Below, piece after piece: positions 7,668 through 16,000 of a DNA stretch of 64,000 bases; position 1 is the stretch's first letter; the number at the start of each line of letters is the position of its first letter. The position numbers were made by a program, and so were the translations under genes. The stretch comes from Lachnospiraceae bacterium UBA3641. GTDB taxonomy: Bacteria > Bacillota > Clostridia > Lachnospirales > Lachnospiraceae. The stretch lies in NCBI GenBank assembly GCA_002373875.1, contig DFKQ01000011.1, forward strand, positions 38,490 through 102,489, in the 5' to 3' direction. Below the pieces are notes generated by a model that was not told the DNA's origin, ran no database searches, and saw only the letters and a list, made by a program, of their open reading frames with translations.

Positions 7668-9188
7668 GTCCGGTTTGGAGGCAGAGTTCACCTGCACGTT
7701 CATTCCGTCGCCCGAGAGGTTCACATTTCTGTTTACCTTGGCGTCATATGTTCCGGCCCGCATGATCTCGGTAAAGTCAACTCCCGTAGCTTCACTCATC
7801 GTGTCAAATACCTGCTTCATGACTATGGGCATGTTGCCTGATATCTGGCTGGCACCGTTGTTGCCGTCACCTGTACCGTAGATATTGATCTTGTCGATCT
7901 GCGAAAGAGGCTTCGCTATCTCTGCCGCCATCTGGGGCATGATCTTTATCATCATCTCGGCCATAGCGGCTCCGTTATACTTCTTGTATGCTTCCGCCTT
8001 CTTCTCCATGGCTTCGGCTTCAGCAAGACCCTTGGCCTTTATGGCTTCTGCTTCGGCAATACCCTTGGCGGCTATACCTGCAGCCTCCGCATCGTATTTG
8101 GCCTTGATACCTGCAGCTTCCTGCTCGGCTGCGTATTTCTGGGCTTCGGCCTGGGCCTTCTTGGCCTCGGCGGCCTTCTCCTGCTCGTATTTCTCGGCTT
8201 CCGCATTCTTCTGGCGCTTTACAAGGTCAGCTTCGGCAGCCTTCTCGGCACGGTATTTCTCGGCATCTGCCTGCTTCTCGATCTGGGCTGCGAGTTCCTG
8301 CTGCTTTACGCTTACTTCGCGTTCCTTAAGCTCTGCCTCACGCTCGGCCTTGGCTATCTGGGCGTTAACGGTTGCGGTCTGGATCGACTTTTCCTGCTCC
8401 TGCTTCTGGATCTCATAAGCCGCATCGGCTTCGGCGTTCTTGGTATCGGCTTCCTTCTTAAGCTCGGCCTGCTTAATGGCAAGGGCATTGTTCTTCTCGG
8501 CTATTTCGGTCTGGGCAAGAACCCTTGCATCGTTGGCAGCCTTGTCGGCTTCGGCCTGGGCTATGGCCACATCCCTGTCGGCCTGGGCCTTGGCAATGGC
8601 GGCATCCTTCTTGATCTTGGCGGTGTTATCCATACCCAGGTCACTTATCAGGCCGTTCTCATCCGTAACATTCTGGATGTTGCAGGATAGGATCTCGATA
8701 CCTAACTTGTTCATATCCCTGGATGCCTTCTCCATAACCTGATCGGAGAAGGAATCCCTGTCGGTGTTGATGGTCTTAAGGGCCAGCGTGCCGATGATCT
8801 CACGCATGTTACCCTGAAGGGAATCCTTAAGGTCTTCGGTGATCTGGGCCGGAGTCTTGTTAAGGAAGTTCTTGGCAGCCAGCTGGATCGCTTCCGGATC
8901 GGTCCCTATCCTGACCTTGGCCACCGCGTCCACATTCACATTGATAAAGTCATTCGTGGGTACTGACTGTTCGGTCTTGATATCGACAGTCATCTGCCCC
9001 AGATACAGCCGGTCAACCCGCTCAAGGAAAGGTATCTTGATACCCGCGCGGCCGATAAGTATGCGGGGTTTGCTGCGCATACCCGATATGATGAAGGCCT
9101 TATCCGGCGGTGCCTTAACGTATCCGGCAGCCACTACGATTATAAGAAATGCAACAACCGCAATAATGATGATAGATGTAAAGTTCAT
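7665..9188 (-). CDS. Flotillin-like SPFH-domain membrane scaffold protein
   Basis: A 507-residue flotillin. The start at 9188 follows GAGGAGGATACC; a longer open frame to 9386 lacks a site and is rejected. One N-terminal membrane segment (IIIIAVVAFLIIVVAAGYV) leads into the SPFH/PHB domain (about 30-220). A long Ala/Glu/Lys-rich coiled coil follows (about 220-425, many EAEA/EKAAEA repeats), then a short C-terminal domain. Flotillins organise membrane microdomains and bacterial lipid rafts. No NfeD partner lies next to it. The stop codon is provided by a repeat element. Confidence 0.93.
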   Translation of the reverse strand: MNFTSIIIIAVVAFLIIVVAAGYVKAPPDKAFIISGMRSKPRILIGRAGIKIPFLERVDRLYLGQMTVDIKTEQSVPTNDFINVNVDAVAKVRIGTDPEAIQLAAKNFLNKTPAQITEDLKDSLQGNMREIIGTLALKTINTDRDSFSDQVMEKASRDMNKLGIEILSCNIQNVTDENGLISDLGMDNTAKIKKDAAIAKAQADRDVAIAQAEADKAANDARVLAQTEIAEKNNALAIKQAELKKEADTKNAEADAAYEIQKQEQEKSIQTATVNAQIAKAEREAELKEREVSVKQQELAAQIEKQADAEKYRAEKAAEADLVKRQKNAEAEKYEQEKAAEAKKAQAEAQKYAAEQEAAGIKAKYDAEAAGIAAKGIAEAEAIKAKGLAEAEAMEKKAEAYKKYNGAAMAEMMIKIMPQMAAEIAKPLSQIDKINIYGTGDGNNGASQISGNMPIVMKQVFDTMSEATGVDFTEIMRAGTYDAKVNRNVNLSGDGMNVQVNSASKPD

Positions 9189-9327
9189 GGTATCCTCCTC
9201 TTCCGACGGACCGTGTCCGTCACTGCTCTTGGTATAAGAAAATACTATCACCGGGGGTTGCCGGAAACAATATAAATTTAGGCAAATAAGAAGAGGATAT
9301 TTTTCCTTTTTGGGAAAATACATATCA

Positions 9328-9354
9328 TGAACCTGGGAACCGTCCCCTGTTTCA
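9328..9354. repeat. GGGGAC-core palindrome supplying the lon stop codon
   Basis: A 27-bp module, TGAACCT - core - TGTTTCA, with one arm mismatch. The minus-strand TGA of its right arm (9352-9354) is the stop codon of lon. Confidence 0.85.
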
Positions 9355-11626
9355 TTTGCGGATGCCGGTTCGTTCCAGCACTTCACGAACTGTCCTTACG
9401 GGAACTATGGTAAGGTTCTCCTTCACTTCATCGGCTACGTCAACGAGGTCCTGCTCGTTATCGGCAGGAATCAGGGCGGTTTTTACCCCGCTGCGCATGG
9501 CAGCCATAAGCTTCTCGGGAAGTCCGCCGATGGGCATGACGAGACCGCGCAGGGAAACCTCCCCTGTCATTGCGATCTTAGGGTCGACATCCCTGCCTGT
9601 TACAAGGGATGCTATGGCCGTGGTCATTGTAATGCCGGCTGATGGTCCGTCCTTGGGAACGGCTCCGTCGGGCACGTGGATGTGAAGGTCGTTTTCTTCG
9701 AACATGGATGCCTTGTCCGGGAACATTGACTTTACAAGGCTTACTGCTATCTGAGCCGATTCCTTCATGACATCTCCCAGCTTACCGGTAATGATTATAT
9801 TCCCCTTGCCCTTTGTAAACATGGTCTCTATATAGAGTATCTCACCGCCGACCTGGGTCCAGGCCATGCCGGTGATGACGCCGCTTTTCTGCCTGCCCGG
9901 GACCTTCTCCCTGTGTACGGGACGCATATCAAGGTCCGTGCGGAGCCTGTCCTCGGTTATTTCTATACTCTTACCGTCTCCGTTTGCGACCATGACAGCG
10001 GCACCGCGGCAGAGGGTATCGATCCTTTTCCTGAGGCCGCGCACGCCTGCTTCCCTTGTATAATCCTCGATGATCTTCTCGATAAGTTCATCGGATACAC
10101 TTATCATGCCTTCCTTAAGACCCATCATCTCCATCGACCTTGGCAGGAGATGTTCCCTTGCTATCCTGAGCTTCTCAACAGGCGTATAACCGGTAAAGTT
10201 GATGACCTCCATCCTGTCAAGCAATGGTGCGGGTATGGTATCTGTACTATTAGCGGTACATATAAACATCACGTCGGATAAGTCATAAGGCACGTTCATA
10301 TAGTGGTCGGTGAAGGTGTGATTCTGCTCGGGATCAAGGACCTCAAGAAGGGCAGAAGCAGGGTCCCCGTTGTAGGAGGCTGCGATCTTGTCCACCTCAT
10401 CAAGCACCATTACGGGGTTGGAAACGCCGCTCTTGCTGATGCCGTCCATGATACGGCCGGGCATAGCCCCTATATAGGTACGCCTGTGACCGCGGATATC
10501 AGCCTCATCCCTGATACCGCCCAGGCTCACACGCACGTATTCACGGCCCAGGCTCCTTGCAATGCTGCGGCCTATGCTTGTCTTGCCCGTTCCCGGCGCG
10601 CCGACAAAGAGGAGGATGGAGCCTGACTGCTCGTGCTTTAAGTTCATGACCGCGATCTGCTGGATTATCCTCTTTTTGACCTTGGTGAGGCCGTAATGGT
10701 CTTCATTAAGGATGTCTTCGGCCTGCTTTAAATCTATATGCTTTGCTTCCTGCTTCTTCCATGAAAGGCCGGTGACAAAGTCAAGATACTCGTACAGCAT
10801 GCCTGTCTCGGGGCTGTTCTTCCCCTCCTGCTTAAGGCGGCTAAGTACCTTCTTTGCTTCCTTCATGGCTTCTTCGTTCATACCCGATTCAGCTATGCTC
10901 TTTTCGAACTTCTGTATATCCGTCAGGTTCTCGGGATGCATCTCATCCAGCTCCTTCTGGAGGAATTCCATCTGTTTTTTTATTGCGGATTCACGGTACA
11001 TGTCCTTGTATTCCCGTTCCTGGGCTATGGCAGCATCAGTAGTAACACGTGTTACCTCTATGAATTCGACTATTCTGGTTTCCATGAGCTTAAGGCGCTG
11101 CCTGCGGCTGGTCTTCCTTAAGGATATTGTATGTATCCTCATTGGAGGTCTTCATCCAGAAGGAGAGGGCAGCCATGAGTTCGCCGACGGTGCTCATGCT
11201 GTCGATCAGGGTATTGATGAAGCCGGCATATTGGAACCTTGAAGAGAGGCTCTTGACCTCGGTCTTAAGCCCGGCGAGGATTTCGGCTTCCGCTTCGGGA
11301 TCAGGTTCATCACTGTCGGGCCTTTTGGAGATGGTAAGTTCTATGTTGTGCTTATCGTCTACGCTGAATTCATCGATGTTCACCCGGTTCTTTACGGTTA
11401 TGACCACGTAGCCGTCGGAACTTATTTCGCTCAAAACTCCCGATACGCCAATCGGATAATAGTTATCCCCGGTCATTTCATTTCTGTCCTGGCGGTATCT
11501 GTTCTGTACCAAGACTACCTTCTCCCCCTGGACCGCACGCCCTCCCGCCTTCTTGAATTCATCGGTCTGAAAATATAATTTCCCGTCCGAAATCAGCTGC
11601 TTGTTATATACAGGTATTATTATCAT
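9352..11626 (-). pseudogene. lon: ATP-dependent Lon protease with a frameshift between N- and AAA+ domains
   Basis: The sequence from ATG 11626 (site AGGAGG) encodes the Lon substrate-binding domain up to SNEDTYNILKED, then reaches TAA soon after. The rest of Lon continues in the next frame from about SRRQRLKLMETRIVEF. It has KKQMEFLQKELDEMHPEN, Walker A GAPGTGKTS, Walker B VMVLDEVDKI, and the protease Ser-Lys dyad region DGPSAGI...GGLPEKL. Aligning the two halves with ordinary Lon indicates one extra C (plus-strand GG at 11110-11111). Both parts are otherwise well conserved, so the lesion is recent or a sequencing error. Lon degrades misfolded proteins in the cytosol. Confidence 0.85.
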
Positions 11627-11700
11627 AGTGTTTTCCTCCTGTTTCATTCTTGTTTATCAGCACTCGGAACATGTGAGTGCCAGGCCATGTTGAAAAAATT

Positions 11701-11723
11701 GGTAACTATTCAAAACAGTTACC
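11701..11723. repeat. Short palindrome made of MITE-like ends
   Basis: GGTAACT and AGTTACC (7-bp arms) flank a 9-bp centre. The left half matches the terminal repeat of the MITE at 681 with one change. It lies just upstream of the TetR-type gene promoter. Confidence 0.6.
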
Positions 11724-11735
11724 CTTTACAAAACC

Positions 11736-11794
11736 TTGACAAATGTCTAAGATATATTTGAGATGATAATATCACCGACATTGACAGTTGTCAA
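11736..11794 (+). promoter_or_regulatory. Candidate TetR-type operator pair upstream of the regulator gene
   Basis: Two dyad sites share the form TTGACA-NN-TGTC(A/T)A: 11736-11749 (one mismatch) and 11781-11794 (perfect arms), 45 bp apart. The first could serve as a -35 box. Sites of this type next to a TetR gene usually mediate autoregulation; this is inference. Confidence 0.5.
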
Positions 11795-11827
11795 GCTTTT
11801 TGCGTTTTTAAAATAAAGGAGGATCAT

Positions 11828-12391
11828 ATGTACTGCGGATGCAATAAAACGGCGCTGTCTTCCCTTCGGAGCATAGCCGATGCCTTTCAGTCATTACTGG
11901 AGGAGGAACCCTATTCGAAGATAAGCGTAAGCAGGATATGCGACCGCGCGTCCGTATCAAGGCAGACCTTTTATTCGCTCTTTGAATCCAAGGAGAATAT
12001 AGTTGCTTTCATTTTATCCAATGACTATTCATTTGATCCGAATGAGGATTGCAAGTGCAGCGGTACACCTACGTTTCCCGAACTGTGCAGGGGATTTGCC
12101 GAATATATAGATAAGAAGAGTGACTTTATCTTACTGCTTGAGAAAAATAACATTATTTATCTTATGCAGGACTGTATGTTTGAATCCTTTAAATGCTGCT
12201 TTAAGGACTTAAAGATACCCGGTACAGAGCTGTGCAGGCTCCAAAACGAAAGTGGTGTCATATCGGACCTTGTGGTTGATTTCGTGGCCTCGGGCCTTAC
12301 CACCATCGCCAAGCACTATGTCTGCAACCGGGACACCATGTCTGCCTCTGTCCTTGAGAAGCTTATCTACGATATCTTCCGCGGCGAGTGA
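11828..12391 (+). CDS. TetR/AcrR-family transcriptional regulator
   Basis: A 187-residue protein. Residues about 10-58 form a TetR HTH (AFQSLLEEEPYSKISVSRIC, then SRQTFYSLFESKENI), and the rest is a helical, Cys-rich ligand domain. An AAAGGAGG site precedes the start. It is transcribed towards a convergent sensor kinase. The usual target of such a regulator would be an exporter or its own gene; only its own promoter carries candidate dyads. The stop codon lies at the edge of a GGGGAC repeat. Confidence 0.9.
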   Translation: MYCGCNKTALSSLRSIADAFQSLLEEEPYSKISVSRICDRASVSRQTFYSLFESKENIVAFILSNDYSFDPNEDCKCSGTPTFPELCRGFAEYIDKKSDFILLLEKNNIIYLMQDCMFESFKCCFKDLKIPGTELCRLQNESGVISDLVVDFVASGLTTIAKHYVCNRDTMSASVLEKLIYDIFRGE

Positions 12392-12434
12392 GTGAGGGGA
12401 CGGAAGTGAGTCAGTAGATATGTCCCCTGACTCT
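12387..12434. repeat. GGGGAC-core repeat between convergent genes
   Basis: A GTGAGTGAGGGGAC segment overlapping the TetR stop codon is followed by a complete 28-bp module at 12407-12434 (TGAGTCA ... TGACTCT). It separates the TetR gene from the histidine kinase gene. Confidence 0.8.
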
Positions 12435-12440
12435 TAGAGC

Positions 12441-13667
12441 TCACAGATTTAATTCAAACGATATGGTGTCTCCGCTGTAGCTGACCCGTAAGCTTCCGCC
12501 GAGCCTTTCGGAAATCTCCTTAGCCATGGAAAGCCCTATTCCGAATCCCGCCCGGGCCGAATTGTGAGAAGCATCTTCTCTGTAGAAGCGTTCGAAAAAG
12601 CGTGAGTAGTCCTCAATGTTTTTTCCTTCTTCATATGTATTGGAGACTGTGAGAACACAACCCCTGCCCCTGCCGCGGGGAATAAGCCTAACGTCTGTCT
12701 TCCCGTTTTTGTCACAGTATTTGACCGCGTTATCAACAAGAATGGACACAAGCTGTCTGTAGCTTCTCTCCTCGGTCTTAGCGTAAACATTGTTCGTGAT
12801 GTCCACCGTAAAAGTTATACCGTTTTCCTCGGCGACGCCTCTGAAGGATTCCGCTGTTTCTAACGTGATCTCCGACAGAAGTGCCCTTGTAAGGACGGCA
12901 TCCTTCATTTCATCAAGCCTTGAGAGGACCACAAGGTCTTCTATAAGGTTCTGGAGCCTGATAACCTGACGGCGGGTACTTTCGGTCCATTTTGATTTTC
13001 CGCCCATGGCTTCCATCATCTCGGTGTTCGATGAGATGACGGTGAGGGGAGTCTTTAATTCATGGCTTGCGTTTGTAATGAACCGTTTCTGTTTTTCGTC
13101 GTTTTCAATGAAGGGCCGGATCAGCTTCCCCGAATATCGGCCCATTAAGATGATATAGAGGATAAGAACGGCGGACCATAGGGCCGACAGATATATCGTT
13201 ATGATCCTTATAAAGTTGTAGTGGCTCGTAGAGTCGAGAATGACCATGAAGGTTCCTTCGGACGTACTCTTTTTCAGATAGTTCAGGGTTCGCCCTCCCG
13301 AGATATGTACACTTCCGTAATCACCTCTTTTTTTGTAGATCCTTTCTGCAATCTTTTCAGCCTCGGCTTCCTTCAGGACTATATGCATATGTGATATGTT
13401 TATGGCATCCCCTACGGTTGCGATATAGTACCTGGTTTCATACAGGGATTCCGGCCCCAGCGCCAGATAGGGCTTTTGCGAGGAGTCGAATTCCCACTGA
13501 CCCGGGATCGCACCGTTATTTTCATATATCTCTTCCATGAGGATCCTGGTCTGTAGCAGTATCGTGTTTGATGCTATATAGTACATTATCCCGACAACCA
13601 TGGATATGATCGCAAACAGGATCGCAGTAGACAGCCACATGAATTTCCATCTCAGTTTCTTAAACAT
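12441..13667 (-). CDS. Membrane sensor histidine kinase
   Basis: A 408-residue HK. Transmembrane segments at about 12-33 and 155-176 flank an extracytoplasmic sensor domain of about 120 residues. The H-box NASHELKTPLTVIS places the phospho-acceptor at His202. The N box (VDNAVKYC) and G boxes (GFGIGLSMAKEI) are intact. It follows its response regulator gene by 1 bp, giving a classical two-component pair. The signal is unknown; the sensor domain has no recognisable motif. Confidence 0.94.
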   Translation of the reverse strand: MFKKLRWKFMWLSTAILFAIISMVVGIMYYIASNTILLQTRILMEEIYENNGAIPGQWEFDSSQKPYLALGPESLYETRYYIATVGDAINISHMHIVLKEAEAEKIAERIYKKRGDYGSVHISGGRTLNYLKKSTSEGTFMVILDSTSHYNFIRIITIYLSALWSAVLILYIILMGRYSGKLIRPFIENDEKQKRFITNASHELKTPLTVISSNTEMMEAMGGKSKWTESTRRQVIRLQNLIEDLVVLSRLDEMKDAVLTRALLSEITLETAESFRGVAEENGITFTVDITNNVYAKTEERSYRQLVSILVDNAVKYCDKNGKTDVRLIPRGRGRGCVLTVSNTYEEGKNIEDYSRFFERFYREDASHNSARAGFGIGLSMAKEISERLGGSLRVSYSGDTISFELNL

Positions 13668-13668
13668 A

Positions 13669-14334
13669 TCACAGCTCCCTTATGCGGTATGATTGGTCTT
13701 CGCCGCACTCGATCATGACATTGGCCTGAACCGATTCCAATTTCCCGCGAAGGAAGGAAACATACATCATCACCATGTCGTTATTTGCCTGTTCCTTGTC
13801 CCATACTTCTTTTATCAGATCCTCCGCCGTTATTTCCTCATCCGGATGGTCTATGAAATAACTTAGCAGCCTGATCTCCTTCTGGGCAAGACTTATGGTG
13901 TTTATGGCCTTTAATTCTGATTGTTCCATGTCAAGCTCAATATTTCCGAACTTAAGCAGCCGGGGCCTGTAGTCCCTTTTGCGGCGGCCCAGCGCCCTAA
14001 GCCTTGCCGACAATTCCTCCATGGAGAAGGGCTTGGTCAGATAATCATCCGCACCGGCATCAAGACCCTCGATACGGTCCTCAACCTGTGACTTGGCAGT
14101 CAGGAAGATGGCAGGAGAAGTGTTCCCGATCTCCCTGATTTTTTTAATTGCCGTAATGCCGTCCATGACGGGCATCATAACATCAAGCACCATGGCATCA
14201 AAAGCATCTTCCTTCGCCGCCTTAAAAGCCTCGGCTCCGTTACAAACCGGGGTTACCTGGTACCCCTGAAATCTCAAATATTCGGTAACAACATCCCTTA
14301 AATCTTCTTCATCTTCCGCCAAGAGTATCTTCAT
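13669..14334 (-). CDS. OmpR/PhoB-family response regulator
   Basis: A 221-residue regulator. The receiver domain (1-120) has the acidic pair in LLAEDEEDL, phospho-acceptor Asp51 in MVLDVMMP and Lys in LTKPF. A winged-helix DNA-binding domain follows (about 130-220). It is the first gene of the operon with the histidine kinase. A cluster of palindromes lies upstream (14363-14431). Confidence 0.95.
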   Translation of the reverse strand: MKILLAEDEEDLRDVVTEYLRFQGYQVTPVCNGAEAFKAAKEDAFDAMVLDVMMPVMDGITAIKKIREIGNTSPAIFLTAKSQVEDRIEGLDAGADDYLTKPFSMEELSARLRALGRRKRDYRPRLLKFGNIELDMEQSELKAINTISLAQKEIRLLSYFIDHPDEEITAEDLIKEVWDKEQANNDMVMMYVSFLRGKLESVQANVMIECGEDQSYRIREL

Positions 14335-14362
14335 GATTCAGTGTTCCTTTCATATTTTTATA

Positions 14363-14431
14363 GGAAACGAATTTATTCGTTTCCTTTTGCGCCGATTGCG
14401 AGGCATCGAAGATGCCCTTCCTATCGCAATC
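14363..14431. repeat. Palindrome cluster between the SAS gene and the two-component operon
   Basis: 14363-14384 is the second copy of the 22-bp palindrome seen at 1730. At 14394-14431 an outer stem GATTGCGA/TCGCAATC encloses an inner hairpin GGCATC-GAA-GATGCC (14402-14416). Another dyad, TAAACGCA/TGCGTTTA (about 14453-14477), touches the stop codon of the alarmone synthetase gene. No clear U-tract follows, so a terminator role is unproven. Confidence 0.55.
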
Positions 14432-14475
14432 GTGTGCATCATCGGTATTATCGTAAACGCAATTATTTAATGCGT

Positions 14476-15072
14476 TTATGATAATATAAGCTTTCTGAGT
14501 GTCTGCATGGATATATCACATGCTGCCAGATCATTGGCACATCTGCGTAATTCCCGCACGATCATTTCCTGATTGGAAATATCCTTTTTATATTTCAGTT
14601 CATGCTCCAGGGCAGCCCATGTGTCCATTGCGATGGTCCGAAGCTGTATCTCGGCAAAATAATGCCCGGGGTTATTGCCGGCAACATCCTCCTCGTCGAC
14701 AGTAACCTCTATCACCATATGGTAGCTTCGGTATCCGTTGGGCTTGGCATCATGTATGTAGTCCTTCTCCTTTACAACCCTTAAGCCGGGGAGCTCCCGT
14801 ATCAGGCGCACGCATTCGTAGACATCATCAACGAATCTGCATACAATGCGAAGCCCTATTGTATCCTTAAGTTTAAGAAGCGCGTTTTCCGTCGACTCCT
14901 CAAGTCCCTTTCTTCTGAGCTTTTCCCGGGCACTCTCGTCACTCTTTATACGGCAGGACAGGTGCTCGTACAGCTTATCATGTCCTGAGGGATTACCGCC
15001 CGCCCTGATCCGGTCCGCAAGATCCTGCATGACCTTATCCATCGTCTGCCTGTAGGTTCCGTATATATCCAT
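14476..15072 (-). CDS. Small alarmone synthetase-like RelA/SpoT domain protein
   Basis: A 198-residue protein made of the RelA/SpoT synthetase domain alone, the size of RelP/RelQ enzymes that make (p)ppGpp from GTP/GDP and ATP. Motifs present: DTIGLRIVCRFVDDVYEC, KPNGYRSYHMVIEV (substrate Tyr) and EIQLRTIAMDTWAALEHELKY. No hydrolase, TGS or ACT domain is present. It would be a stress-responsive cytoplasmic alarmone source. The gene is transcribed alone and divergently from suf. Confidence 0.9.
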   Translation of the reverse strand: MDIYGTYRQTMDKVMQDLADRIRAGGNPSGHDKLYEHLSCRIKSDESAREKLRRKGLEESTENALLKLKDTIGLRIVCRFVDDVYECVRLIRELPGLRVVKEKDYIHDAKPNGYRSYHMVIEVTVDEEDVAGNNPGHYFAEIQLRTIAMDTWAALEHELKYKKDISNQEMIVRELRRCANDLAACDISMQTLRKLILS

Positions 15073-15153
15073 TGGAAGTATACCTCTTTGCTATGTCTGA
15101 CTCAGACCATTTTATCAGTAAAAATCACGGGCGGCAAGTGAAGCGAACAAAAA

Positions 15154-15186
15154 CCTATTGACCCAATAGGCGAATAGGTATATAAT
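15154..15186 (+). promoter_or_regulatory. suf operon promoter with overlapping dyad operator
   Basis: TTGACC (15158-15163), a 17-bp spacer and TATAAT (15181-15186) form a near-consensus promoter. CCTATT-GACCC-AATAGG (15154-15170) is a dyad covering the -35 box, and a further AATAGG copy lies at 15173-15178. A dyad at this place is what an Rrf2/IscR- or SufR-type Fe-S sensing repressor would bind; no such regulator gene is in the window. Confidence 0.75.
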
Positions 15187-15235
15187 TCGAATCGGGCGGT
15201 AGCAGCGAAGAAACTCCGATTGGAAGGAAAATGAT

Positions 15236-16000
15236 ATGAGTGAGAAATTTGTCGAAATAAAAAACCTTCATGTACGTGTGGAGGACAAGGAAATACTGCA
15301 TGGTATCGACTTAAGTATCGGACGGGGCGAGACCCATGTGCTTATGGGGCCTAACGGAACCGGTAAGTCAACACTGGGTTATGCGCTCATAGGCAGTCCG
15401 AAGTATGAAGTAACACAGGGGAGCATTGAACTTGACGGACGGGATATAACCGGGGAAGCGGTAAACGAAAGAGCTAAGGCAGGGATGTTTTTGTCATTTC
15501 AGAATCCCATTGAGGTTCCGGGGGTTACCCTGTCGTCCTTTATAAGAAGTGCCATTGAACAGAGGACGGGCAAGAGGATCAAGTTATGGGAATTTAAGAA
15601 AAAGCTTAAGGAGGTCATGGAGCTTCTTAAAATGGATGAGGAATACGCCGAAAGAGACCTTAATGTGGGATTCTCGGGAGGCGAGAAGAAGAAGGCGGAG
15701 ATATTGCAGCTTCTTATGCTGGAGCCCTCGTTTGCCATACTCGACGAGACCGATTCGGGGCTTGATGTGGATGCGGTCAGGACCGTGTCCGCCGGAATAA
15801 ACGAATACCGGAAGCGGTGTAACGGGGCCCTTCTGATAATCACTCACAGCTCAAGGATACTTGAATCCCTCAGGGTGGACAGGACGCATGTTATGATCGA
15901 GGGCAGGATAGTAAGGACCGGCGGAGCCTCACTGGTTGATGAGATAAACAGGGAAGGATATGAGCAGGACACTTCACTTGCGGGGGAGGTGGCGCCCTGA
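15236..16000 (+). CDS. sufC: SufC, Fe-S cluster assembly ATPase
   Basis: A 254-residue ABC-type ATPase of usual SufC length. Walker A GPNGTGKST, signature GFSGGEKKK and Walker B FAILDETDSGLD are intact. SufC binds SufB and SufD and drives the conformational change for cluster assembly. First gene of sufC-B-D-S-U; its TGA overlaps the sufB ATG by one base. It is preceded by GGAAGGAAA and a strong promoter. Confidence 0.98.
   Translation: MSEKFVEIKNLHVRVEDKEILHGIDLSIGRGETHVLMGPNGTGKSTLGYALIGSPKYEVTQGSIELDGRDITGEAVNERAKAGMFLSFQNPIEVPGVTLSSFIRSAIEQRTGKRIKLWEFKKKLKEVMELLKMDEEYAERDLNVGFSGGEKKKAEILQLLMLEPSFAILDETDSGLDVDAVRTVSAGINEYRKRCNGALLIITHSSRILESLRVDRTHVMIEGRIVRTGGASLVDEINREGYEQDTSLAGEVAP

Noticed and set aside
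7885..8742. Long plus-strand open frames opposite the flotillin coiled coil, rich in Ala and Ser
   Set aside because: They are antisense shadows of the Ala/Glu/Lys-rich repeat region; no ribosome binding sites and no recognisable domain.
9189..9386. 66-residue N-terminal extension of flotillin
   Set aside because: The extension has no ribosome binding site and runs through the repeat at 9328; ATG 9188 with GAGGAGG fits the family start.
11090..11130. Programmed +1 frameshifting in lon
   Set aside because: No slippery CTT-TGA-type site or upstream Shine-Dalgarno stimulator is seen; Lon is not known to use frameshifting. An inserted base explains the data.
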